In this document: positions 33,666-41,333 of the stretch, piece after piece | How the letters are laid out: every line of letters begins with the position of its first letter | Position numbering within the stretch: the stretch's first letter is position 1 | Assembly (NCBI GenBank): GCA_910584185.1 | Contig: CAJTYC010000002.1 | Span: 1 to 60,442, forward strand | Source: an uncultured Muribaculaceae bacterium | Lineage (GTDB): Bacteria > Bacteroidota > Bacteroidia > Bacteroidales > Muribaculaceae | DNA length: 60,442 nucleotides | Direction of reading: 5' to 3' | Position numbers and translations under genes: made by a program | The notes under the pieces: model-generated | Told to the model about the DNA's origin: nothing | Seen by the model: the letters and a program-made list of their open reading frames with translations, nothing else | The model's database searches: none

Positions 33666-33853
33666 CGTTTTGATAAGGGCTTATGTTTATGCCCTCGTGC
33701 ATACATTTTGCGTGGCATCAGGCTTAATGCTCAGCGTGCTGCGCCATGTTGCGCCTCAATCTGCATGAAAATTTGAATGGCCTCGTGGTTAGGGGGCTTG
33801 ATGTATCACTTACAAGCAACCAAGCACTTTTTTTCAGAACAAAGGGAAAATAG

Positions 33854-34981
33854 ATGGAGACAAGTTTGATTAACTATTTTGTATGTGTGGTATTGTCGAT
33901 AATCATAGCCGGCATTATCATACCCAACATTATGAAGATAGCATTCCGCCGCAGGCTGTTTGACGAGCTGGATGAGCGCAAGATACACAAGGGTGTAGTG
34001 CCGCGTCTTGGCGGAATATCTTTCTTGCCCGCGCTTGTGTTTTCACTCTGCATAGTGGTGGGCACAAACATACGTTTCGCAATCGGAGGGGTGGAGTCGA
34101 TGCTCGTAGCCCCGATTGTGTCGGTGTTTTTCCTGCTATGTGCGCTTATGCTGATGTATCTTGTCGGCATGGCCGACGACCTTGTGGGGGTCAGATATCG
34201 CGCAAAGTTTGTATTCCAGATAGTGGCCGGCGGGCTGATAATAATGTCGGGCACATGGGTTAATAACCTCTTTGGTTTCATGTGGTTGCATGAGATTCCT
34301 ACCTTCGTGGGCTGGATCCTTACAATCTTCCTGCTGTTGGCCATAATAAACTCAATCAACCTGATTGACGGCATAGACGGACTCGCCTCGGGTCTCAGCA
34401 TCATAGCCCTGATTTTCTACAGTTATCTCTTCTTCCAGGCCGGCGATTATGTATATTCGTTCCTTGCCGGGGCAACATTGGGCACACTAATTCCGTTCTT
34501 TTACTACAACGTGTTCGGTACGGCCGAGCGCCACAACAAGATATTCATGGGCGACACCGGCTCGCTGACAATCGGCACAATACTCTCGTTCTTGTCGGTC
34601 AAGGCATTAGGACTCGGAGTAGACCCGATGGGTTCGGGCGAGAATATGTTTATCTTGCCGTTTGTCCCGGTCATGATACCGTGTCTCGATGTGGCACGTG
34701 TGTTCTTGCACCGCATCAAGAGGGGAAAGAATCCCTTCTTGCCCGACAAGTGCCACATACACCACAAGTTGCTTGCCCTCGGCTTCAGGCAGTGGCAGGC
34801 GCTGATTACGATTCTTATGGTGGATGCGTGTTTCATCATATTGAACATGATGCTCTCTCCTTACTTGAACCCGACGGTTCTGATAGCGATCGATATCGCG
34901 CTCTATGCGCTGCTCAACATCGTGCTCACGGCAATGATCAGGCGGCGCGAAGGTAAATTACACACCTGTTTATACGAATAA
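33854..34981 (+). CDS. Undecaprenyl-phosphate sugar-1-phosphate transferase (WecA/MraY family)
   Basis: This integral membrane enzyme would transfer a sugar phosphate, most likely GlcNAc-1-phosphate, to undecaprenyl phosphate, starting repeat-unit synthesis. The 375-residue protein has about ten hydrophobic segments. The family motifs are all present: MADDLVGV (Asp-Asp), NLIDGIDGLASG, FMGDTGSL and the cytosolic HIHH loop. It lacks the extra features of the peptidoglycan enzyme MraY, and its place at the head of an export operon supports a polysaccharide role. The exact sugar is unknown. Confidence 0.88.
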   Translation: METSLINYFVCVVLSIIIAGIIIPNIMKIAFRRRLFDELDERKIHKGVVPRLGGISFLPALVFSLCIVVGTNIRFAIGGVESMLVAPIVSVFFLLCALMLMYLVGMADDLVGVRYRAKFVFQIVAGGLIIMSGTWVNNLFGFMWLHEIPTFVGWILTIFLLLAIINSINLIDGIDGLASGLSIIALIFYSYLFFQAGDYVYSFLAGATLGTLIPFFYYNVFGTAERHNKIFMGDTGSLTIGTILSFLSVKALGLGVDPMGSGENMFILPFVPVMIPCLDVARVFLHRIKRGKNPFLPDKCHIHHKLLALGFRQWQALITILMVDACFIILNMMLSPYLNPTVLIAIDIALYALLNIVLTAMIRRREGKLHTCLYE

Positions 34982-35000
34982 TTTGAGTAATATATCAACG

Positions 35001-35846
35001 ATGAAGAAATTACCAATTGCCATGCTGATGGCAACTGTCGGGGCTGGCTTCCTGCTCACCGGGTGCGGCACCCCGAAAAATATCACATATTTTGAGACGT
35101 CCGATTCTGTGGTGCAGATGGCACAGGCTAATCCCATAAAGCTTAAAGCAGACGACAAGCTCTCGATAGTGGTCAAGTCTAAAGACCCGGCTGTAAGCGA
35201 TCTCTTTAACCTCGGCATATATACCAGCCGTTACGGCACCAATGGCTCGCAGGTGATATCGGGCACACAGGTCAAGTCATTCCGTCCGGGCAGCAACGAT
35301 GGTGTTTCTTATTATACAGTAGACCCGAAGGGATGCATCGACTTCCCGGTGCTCGGAGAGCTCAAGGTGGCCGGCATGACCCGTTCGGAACTCGCAGGCT
35401 TCATCAAGGGTGAGCTTATGGGCCGTGAGCTGGTGAAAGACCCCACGGTGACAGTGGAGTTTGTCAACACCGGAGTCAACGTGATGGGTGAGGTGGTGAA
35501 CCCGGGCCGTTACGACATAAACCGCGACCACCTCACTGTGCTCGATGCGCTATCGCTTGCCGGCGACCTGACAATCAACGGCCGCCGCGAGAACATCAAG
35601 GTGCTCCGCGAGGAGAACGGCCAGACCAAGGTGTACACGCTCGACCTCACCGACCTCAACAAGCTGGTGAAATCGCCCGCCTACTCGTTGCAGCAGAACG
35701 ATGTGGTGTATGTGGAGCCCAACGACTTCCGCAAGCGTCAGACCACGGTGAACGGTAACAACGCGCTCAGCACCGGATTCTGGGTCTCGGTGGCGTCGCT
35801 AATCACATCGGCAGTCACCACGATAGGTGTCTTCATAAACAAATAA
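35001..35846 (+). CDS. Polysaccharide export lipoprotein (Wza-like, SLBB domains)
   Basis: This outer-membrane lipoprotein would form the export channel for the polysaccharide. The 281-residue protein has a lipoprotein signal ending LLTGC with Cys22 as lipidation site. A polysaccharide-export domain and an SLBB domain (VNVMGEVVNPGRYDINRDHLTVLDAL) follow. The hydrophobic C-terminal segment WVSVASLITSAVTTIGVFI probably enters the membrane. The ATG at 35001 gives a normal signal peptide; a TTG 18 bases earlier is unlikely. The Wzc-like partner follows. Confidence 0.9.
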   Translation: MKKLPIAMLMATVGAGFLLTGCGTPKNITYFETSDSVVQMAQANPIKLKADDKLSIVVKSKDPAVSDLFNLGIYTSRYGTNGSQVISGTQVKSFRPGSNDGVSYYTVDPKGCIDFPVLGELKVAGMTRSELAGFIKGELMGRELVKDPTVTVEFVNTGVNVMGEVVNPGRYDINRDHLTVLDALSLAGDLTINGRRENIKVLREENGQTKVYTLDLTDLNKLVKSPAYSLQQNDVVYVEPNDFRKRQTTVNGNNALSTGFWVSVASLITSAVTTIGVFINK

Positions 35847-35881
35847 TCTTAGTTATACATTATCAGACCCCAGGTTCTTAT

Positions 35882-38281
35882 ATGGAAAACAACAATACAG
35901 TCACCGACAATGCGTCAGGGCAGGAGAAGGTGACACTGAAGAAATTTCTTGTAGCTTGTAAGAAAAGATGGTTATGGTTCTTGATATCCATAATTTTCTT
36001 TACCGGCTTAGGCACATTCTACGCATTCCGTCAGCAACCGATCTATCTGCGATCTATGTCGGTGCTGATACAAGATGAGGATTCGGGAGGTGTGAGTGCC
36101 ATTGCAAGCTCGTTCGCATCGCTCGGATTTGGCGGTGGTGCCAACAATGTGTATAACGAGATGCTGACATTCATGTCGCCTGCCGTTATGATGCAGGTGG
36201 TCAAGAACCTTGACCTTGACATGAGCTATACGAAAAAGGGTTTTCCTCATGGCACGACGCTTTATGGCTCAAATCTTCCCTTCACGGTGGAGTTTCTTGA
36301 CCTTGACCCTATGATGGGTGGTCAATTTATAGCTGAGGTATCTCCCGATGGCAAGATGAAGCTCAAAAAGTTTATCCTGCGCACTCTTGAAGGCAAGGAG
36401 AAACTCGATGGCGAGGTTATGGTACCCACACGTTTCTGCACCGTCAAGACTCCGCTCGGCAAGGTGAGATTCTCACCCAATCCTAAATTCAGCGGAGAGT
36501 CATACGATGAAGAGGAGAAGATAGTGGTGCGCTGTGATGGTGTGCTTTCCACAACAGAAGCCTACACCGAGGCCCTTAAGGTTGAGATTGCCGACCGCGA
36601 TGCCCAGGTGATTAATCTCAGTATAAAGGATGTCTCGACCGAGCGTGCCGATGATGTGCTCAATATGGTGCTCGATGTCTACACCAAAGACTGGATGGCA
36701 GATAAGGAGCGCGTGTCGCAGGCTACTTCTGACTTCATAGACCGCCGCCTTGACCTGCTCGTCGGAGAACTCGGCAGCGTGGACAACAATATAGCCGATT
36801 TCAAGAAAAACAAGCTTACCCCTGACCTCGTGGAGGCCGGGAAACTCAATATGACCACCACGCGCGACATAGACAACCAGCTGCTCGAGACTTCGACCAT
36901 GCTGAGCATGTCGCGATATATCGCCGAATATGTAAACAATCCGGCCAACGACATGAAGGTGATTCCGGTAAATACCATCGGCACCAGCTCGCAGCTTGAG
37001 GCTCAGATTGTGAAATATAACGAGTTGCTGATGGCCCGCGACAACCTTGTGGCCAGTTCGTCGGTCAACAACCCGCTTGTGCTCGACTATGATACGCAGC
37101 TGAAAGGACTCCACGCGGCAATTGCACGCGCCCTCAACAATGAGGTGGTAAATCTGACCAATAGCGTAAATTCGTTGCAGTCGGCCAAGGGAGAACTCAA
37201 AGGTCAGCTCGCCGATGGTCCGGAGATGGCGAAGTATCTCCGCACAGAGGAGCGCCAGCAGAAAATCAAGGAGCAGCTTTATCTATATCTGCTTCAGAAG
37301 CGTGAGGAAAACCAGCTCTCCAAGACATTTACCAACGACAAGACCCGTGTCATCACCCCGCCGATGGGTTCCGTAAGGCCTATCGCTCCCAAGAAGAAAC
37401 TCATTATACTGATGTCGTTCCTCTTCGGACTCGCGCTCCCCGGCGGTATCGTATATCTGCAGGTGGCAGGCGACAACAAGGTGCGTTCGCGCAAAGACCT
37501 TGATCTTATGTCGATTCCGATGCTCGGTGAGATTCCGATGGTGGGCAAGAAGAATAACAAAGTCATGAGCTTGTTTGCCAGGAAGAAGAAACAGGGAGAA
37601 CTCGAGCAGATGTCTGTGCTCGTGAAGAGCGGCAGCCGCGACATGATAAACGAGGCATTCCGTATAGTGCGAGGTAACCTTGACTTCATGACTCATCGTA
37701 AGAAGCATCAGGTCATCATGATTACCTCGTTCAATCCGGGCAGCGGCAAGTCGTTTGTATCTTACAACCTTTGTGCATCGTTCGCCCTGAAGGGTAACAG
37801 TGTGTTGCTTATCGACGGGGACCTCCGCCATGGCTCCACTTCTCAATATGTGGGTATGCCCTCCAAGGGTATCACATCATATCTCACAGGCAATGCCGAC
37901 GATTGGCGTAAGTTTGTTGTGCCGGTCAAGGATCAGCCGGGCTTCAGTGTACTCCCCATCGGACATCGTCCCCCCAACCCCGCAGAGATACTCGACAGCG
38001 ATGAGATGCGCGCTCTCGTTAACGCCGCTCGCGACGAATACGACTATGTGGTGATAGACTGCCCGCCGATCGATGTGGTTGTGGATACACAGATTATAGG
38101 CGCATTGGTCGACCGTACTATCTTCGTGGTGCGTGCCGGTCTGCTTGAGAAGGCAGCTCTGCCGGATATAGAACAAATCTACGACTCAGGCCGTTTCAAG
38201 AATATCACCATACTCCTCAATGGCATCGACACGCACTTCAGCGTGTACGGTGGCGGAAGCACTTACTACAATTCAATTTAA
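35882..38281 (+). CDS. Wzc-like chain-length regulator and tyrosine kinase
   Basis: This 799-residue inner-membrane protein would control chain length and polymer export. The N-terminal Wzz domain is bounded by two membrane segments (about 27-45 and 507-525) with a long periplasmic coiled-coil part between. The cytoplasmic BY-kinase domain has Walker A in NPGSGKS (about 617-623), Walker A' in LLIDGDLRHG and Walker B in YVVIDCPP. The C-terminus holds only three tyrosines (VYGGGSTYY) rather than a long tyrosine cluster, so autophosphorylation capacity may be small. The PHP phosphatase for such kinases is the next gene. Confidence 0.92.
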   Translation: MENNNTVTDNASGQEKVTLKKFLVACKKRWLWFLISIIFFTGLGTFYAFRQQPIYLRSMSVLIQDEDSGGVSAIASSFASLGFGGGANNVYNEMLTFMSPAVMMQVVKNLDLDMSYTKKGFPHGTTLYGSNLPFTVEFLDLDPMMGGQFIAEVSPDGKMKLKKFILRTLEGKEKLDGEVMVPTRFCTVKTPLGKVRFSPNPKFSGESYDEEEKIVVRCDGVLSTTEAYTEALKVEIADRDAQVINLSIKDVSTERADDVLNMVLDVYTKDWMADKERVSQATSDFIDRRLDLLVGELGSVDNNIADFKKNKLTPDLVEAGKLNMTTTRDIDNQLLETSTMLSMSRYIAEYVNNPANDMKVIPVNTIGTSSQLEAQIVKYNELLMARDNLVASSSVNNPLVLDYDTQLKGLHAAIARALNNEVVNLTNSVNSLQSAKGELKGQLADGPEMAKYLRTEERQQKIKEQLYLYLLQKREENQLSKTFTNDKTRVITPPMGSVRPIAPKKKLIILMSFLFGLALPGGIVYLQVAGDNKVRSRKDLDLMSIPMLGEIPMVGKKNNKVMSLFARKKKQGELEQMSVLVKSGSRDMINEAFRIVRGNLDFMTHRKKHQVIMITSFNPGSGKSFVSYNLCASFALKGNSVLLIDGDLRHGSTSQYVGMPSKGITSYLTGNADDWRKFVVPVKDQPGFSVLPIGHRPPNPAEILDSDEMRALVNAARDEYDYVVIDCPPIDVVVDTQIIGALVDRTIFVVRAGLLEKAALPDIEQIYDSGRFKNITILLNGIDTHFSVYGGGSTYYNSI

Positions 38282-38307
38282 AAATTCTAAGTTCCAAATT
38301 TTAGATA

Positions 38308-39039
38308 ATGAATCTTTGGCCTTTTAAGTCGGTTGACAAATTGGAAAAATCGGGCATGCTCGACGGCTATGTGGATTGGCATTCACATATATTGCCGGGT
38401 GTGGACGACGGCATCCGCACCATGGATGAGTCGCTCGACACGCTCAAGGCATTTGAAGAGCATGGTGTGCGCAAAGTGTGGCTCACCCCGCATGTCATGG
38501 AAGATTGTCCCAACACCACGGAGCGTCTACGCGAGCGGTTTGAAGACTTGAGACAGGCTTACAAGGGTAATATGGAATTGGCTCTTGCCTCGGAGAATAT
38601 GCTCGACTCACTGTTTGAGGAACGCCTGCAGGCAAAGGATTTCCTGCCGATAGGTGAGAAGGGGGAGCATCTGCTCGTGGAGACCTCATATGTCAACCCT
38701 CCTTACGGCATGGACGATATGATCGACGGCATATTCAACATCGGCCTTATCCCAATCCTCGCGCATCCGGAGCGGTACCGCTACATGAACGAGGATGATT
38801 ATCTGAAATGGAAAGAGAAGGGTGTTCTTTTCCAGTCTAATTTCATATCGATTGTGGATGGCTACGGAGAGACCGCACGTAAGAAACTGGAGTGGATGCT
38901 GAAGCAGAACATGGTGGACCTCATAGGTTCTGACATACACCGCAAGTTCGTCTTCGATCACATCATAGCCAAAAGCCCCAAGCGCAAGGATTCCCTCACA
39001 GCACTCGTTGACGTGGCTCACAACCCCAAGATAAAATAG
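38308..39039 (+). CDS. Tyrosine-protein phosphatase of the PHP family (CpsB/YwqE type)
   Basis: The 243-residue protein is a metal-dependent phosphatase expected to dephosphorylate the upstream Wzc-like kinase. PHP metal motifs are visible: DWHSHILPGVDDG at about 23-35, LTPHVM, VETSYV, LAHPERY and GSDIHRK. In Gram-positive and some Bacteroidota capsule systems this family pairs with BY-kinases. The spacing of 27 bases from the kinase supports co-expression. Confidence 0.9.
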   Translation: MNLWPFKSVDKLEKSGMLDGYVDWHSHILPGVDDGIRTMDESLDTLKAFEEHGVRKVWLTPHVMEDCPNTTERLRERFEDLRQAYKGNMELALASENMLDSLFEERLQAKDFLPIGEKGEHLLVETSYVNPPYGMDDMIDGIFNIGLIPILAHPERYRYMNEDDYLKWKEKGVLFQSNFISIVDGYGETARKKLEWMLKQNMVDLIGSDIHRKFVFDHIIAKSPKRKDSLTALVDVAHNPKIK

Positions 39040-39054
39040 GTTGCCCACCTTATT

Positions 39055-40584
39055 ATGCAGGCGTCTAACCGAATCATTGTAAATACACTTGCGCAGTATG
39101 GAAGAACTATTGTCAACATACTGCTGACTCTTTATTCATCAAGATTGATATTGGAGATACTCGGTGTCTCCGATTACGGTATATATACGCTTATTGCCGG
39201 TGTGGTGTCGATGCTTTCGTTTTTTACCAATTCGTTGGTGGCCACCACGCAGAGATTTCTGTCGGTGGCTCAGGGCAAGCACGACAATGCGGTGGAAGTA
39301 AGGGCTATTTTCAACAACAGTATGATTGTTCACCTGTTTTTCGGTGTGATTTTGCTTGTTGTGTTAGGTGGCCTCACTCCATTGCTGTTCAACGGATTCC
39401 TGAATATACCGGCAGGAAGGGAGGATGTGGCAAGGTCATTGTATTACCTTGTCATGGCGATGTTGTTTCTTACCTTTATCACCTCCCCTTACAGGGCTTC
39501 TTTTATTTCGCGCGAGAATATCGTTTACATTTCAATAGTAGAGGTGCTTGATGCTGTGATACGCCTTGCCTTGGTTATCGGGTTGCAATATATCGATTGT
39601 GAGAAACTTCTTGCTTATGGCTTGATATTGTTCAGCGTACAGCTTTTCAATCTGCTTGCGCTCGGCATATATGGGCATATAAAGTATGATGAGTGTGCCT
39701 TGCCAAATCTTAGAAGATGGCAATGGGATTATGGTAAAAAACTGATGGGCTTTGCCGGTTGGACCATGTATTCCACATTTTGCATCGCCGTTCGCAATCA
39801 AGGCATAGCGATTATATTGAATCGGGCAATGACTACTGCAATCAATGCGGCTTATGGTATCGCTACGCAGATATCGGGTTATATGGCTTTTCTGTGCACA
39901 TCGCTGATGACGGCCGTTGCTCCGCAGCTTATGAAAGCTGTCGGTGCCGGAAACCGCGAGCACGCGTTGTATCTCGCGGAATTCCAAAGTAAGATTGCAT
40001 ATCTTTTGCTTGGCGTTGTGGCGTTCCCCGCCATGTTTCAGATTGATTTTATTCTTCATTTGTGGCTCGTAGATGTGCCCCCATACACCGGACTGTTTGC
40101 CATCATGACAGTTGCCTCGATGCAGGTAGATATGCTTAGCACCGGTCTTGGCACCATGGTTAATGCAACGGGTAAGATACGCAAGTATTCACTGTGGTGT
40201 TATACCCCCAAATTCCTGATTATGCCTATTTGTTGGTTGCTGTTGAAATATAATCAGCCATTATGGACTATATCGCTTTGCTATTTTGTGATTGAGGCAA
40301 TCATGATGTTCGTGAGAGTATTTCTGCTTAAAAACGACCTCGGCTTCAAGCCTTATGACTTTATTTCACATGTGATGTTGCGCGTTGCCGCGCCGACCAT
40401 TATGTGTGTGTTGGTATGTTGGGCCTCCTGTGCATTTGTTGCAGAGGGGTGGTTAAGATTTATAGTGGTGTTTTTACTTGGTTCGTTCATATTTACACTT
40501 TCCGCATATTATCTAAGTCTGAACAAACGTGAACAGACAAAGGCGCAGAGCATTATGGCAAGCATTAAGTCGCGATTTGCATAA
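39055..40584 (+). CDS. Polysaccharide flippase (Wzx-like, MATE/MOP superfamily)
   Basis: This multispanning protein of 509 residues with about 12-14 hydrophobic helices would flip lipid-linked repeat units across the inner membrane. The N-terminus (RIIVNTLAQYGRTIVNILLTLYSSRLIL) is typical of Bacteroidota polysaccharide biosynthesis proteins. It is the last gene of the operon before a convergent terminator. The coding sequence is more AT-rich and T-rich than the kinase gene, common for flippases. The substrate cannot be told from sequence. Confidence 0.88.
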   Translation: MQASNRIIVNTLAQYGRTIVNILLTLYSSRLILEILGVSDYGIYTLIAGVVSMLSFFTNSLVATTQRFLSVAQGKHDNAVEVRAIFNNSMIVHLFFGVILLVVLGGLTPLLFNGFLNIPAGREDVARSLYYLVMAMLFLTFITSPYRASFISRENIVYISIVEVLDAVIRLALVIGLQYIDCEKLLAYGLILFSVQLFNLLALGIYGHIKYDECALPNLRRWQWDYGKKLMGFAGWTMYSTFCIAVRNQGIAIILNRAMTTAINAAYGIATQISGYMAFLCTSLMTAVAPQLMKAVGAGNREHALYLAEFQSKIAYLLLGVVAFPAMFQIDFILHLWLVDVPPYTGLFAIMTVASMQVDMLSTGLGTMVNATGKIRKYSLWCYTPKFLIMPICWLLLKYNQPLWTISLCYFVIEAIMMFVRVFLLKNDLGFKPYDFISHVMLRVAAPTIMCVLVCWASCAFVAEGWLRFIVVFLLGSFIFTLSAYYLSLNKREQTKAQSIMASIKSRFA

Positions 40585-40604
40585 TGACCGGAATGTGATT
40601 GAAG

Positions 40605-40665
40605 AAGCGATAACAAAATAAGGTGGTGATTCTATCTGAATCACCACCTTATTTTGTTATCGCTT
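40605..40665. terminator. Bidirectional terminator with perfect 28-bp arms
   Basis: Bases 40605-40632 and 40638-40665 are exact inverted copies around the loop TATCT. It sits between the convergent flippase and acetyltransferase genes. The core GGTGGTGATTC gives GC strength, and the arms carry A/T runs that become T-rich tails in both directions (TTATTTTGTTATC on the plus strand). Confidence 0.9.
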
Positions 40666-40670
40666 AGAGA

Positions 40671-41315
40671 TTATTCGGTAAGTTTTCTTTCCCACCTGAT
40701 ATCGCTTCGGATTTCCTTGGCGGGAGCACCGGCCACTATGCTGTGGGCATTGACGTCTTTTATGACACTGGCTCCACCACCTATTACGGCACCGTCGCCT
40801 ACGGTGACACCTTTCTGAATACGTGCTCCTTCAGCTATCCATACATGGTTGCCTATCACGACATCCTTGCCAGGATTGGTGCGTTCACCATTCTGATCGT
40901 ATATCGGGTGACCATCACTGTTACGTATTATCACGTTGATTGACATCATTACATCATCACCGATTTTGATGGAATTTCCCTTCTCGTGGCAAATCACTGC
41001 CGAGTTGAGACCCATTGTGGTTTTGTTGCCGATGTGGATTAGGCCGTTGTTTGCTGTGAAAACCATACGGCATCCTCTCTCGAAATAGCAATCCTTGCCG
41101 ATTATAAGTTTGTTGTTATTACCTCTGAATTCTATTTCAAGAAGTTGATAACCGGTGTTTTCTCCTATCTCGATTGAGTTCCCCTTGCCGTAGGCTGTGA
41201 GGCGGATTCTTCCGTATCCTTTCGATTTCTTCTTTGTGCGTGATAACCAGGTCTGGACTTTGGGTGCCCATACCATAAAGAAAGGAAGGTGCCTTATGAT
41301 GTTGCCCTTGTTCAT
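40671..41315 (-). CDS. Acyltransferase with left-handed beta-helix (WbbJ-like)
   Basis: The 214-residue protein consists of hexapeptide repeats (IGENTG, IGKDCY, IGNKTT, IGDDVM, IGNHVW) with the C-terminal VGDGAVIGGGASVIKDV and VAGAPAKEIR typical of maltose- and galactoside-O-acetyltransferase relatives. It would O-acetylate a sugar of the surface polysaccharide (inference from family and context). The catalytic histidine of the family is probably within the NSDGHPIYD loop. It lies 18 bases downstream of leuS on the same strand and probably shares its transcript. Confidence 0.85.
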   Translation of the reverse strand: MNKGNIIRHLPFFMVWAPKVQTWLSRTKKKSKGYGRIRLTAYGKGNSIEIGENTGYQLLEIEFRGNNNKLIIGKDCYFERGCRMVFTANNGLIHIGNKTTMGLNSAVICHEKGNSIKIGDDVMMSINVIIRNSDGHPIYDQNGERTNPGKDVVIGNHVWIAEGARIQKGVTVGDGAVIGGGASVIKDVNAHSIVAGAPAKEIRSDIRWERKLTE

Positions 41316-41333
41316 GGTTCTTACATTGTCTAC

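Noticed and set aside
33682..33726. 14-codon ORF in the leader of the exopolysaccharide operon
   Set aside because: It has no codon bias tied to the operon and no terminator follows, so I do not call it a leader peptide.
33504..33853. Phase-variable invertible promoter of a capsule locus
   Set aside because: No inverted repeats flank the promoter and there is no upxY/upxZ-like gene or invertase.
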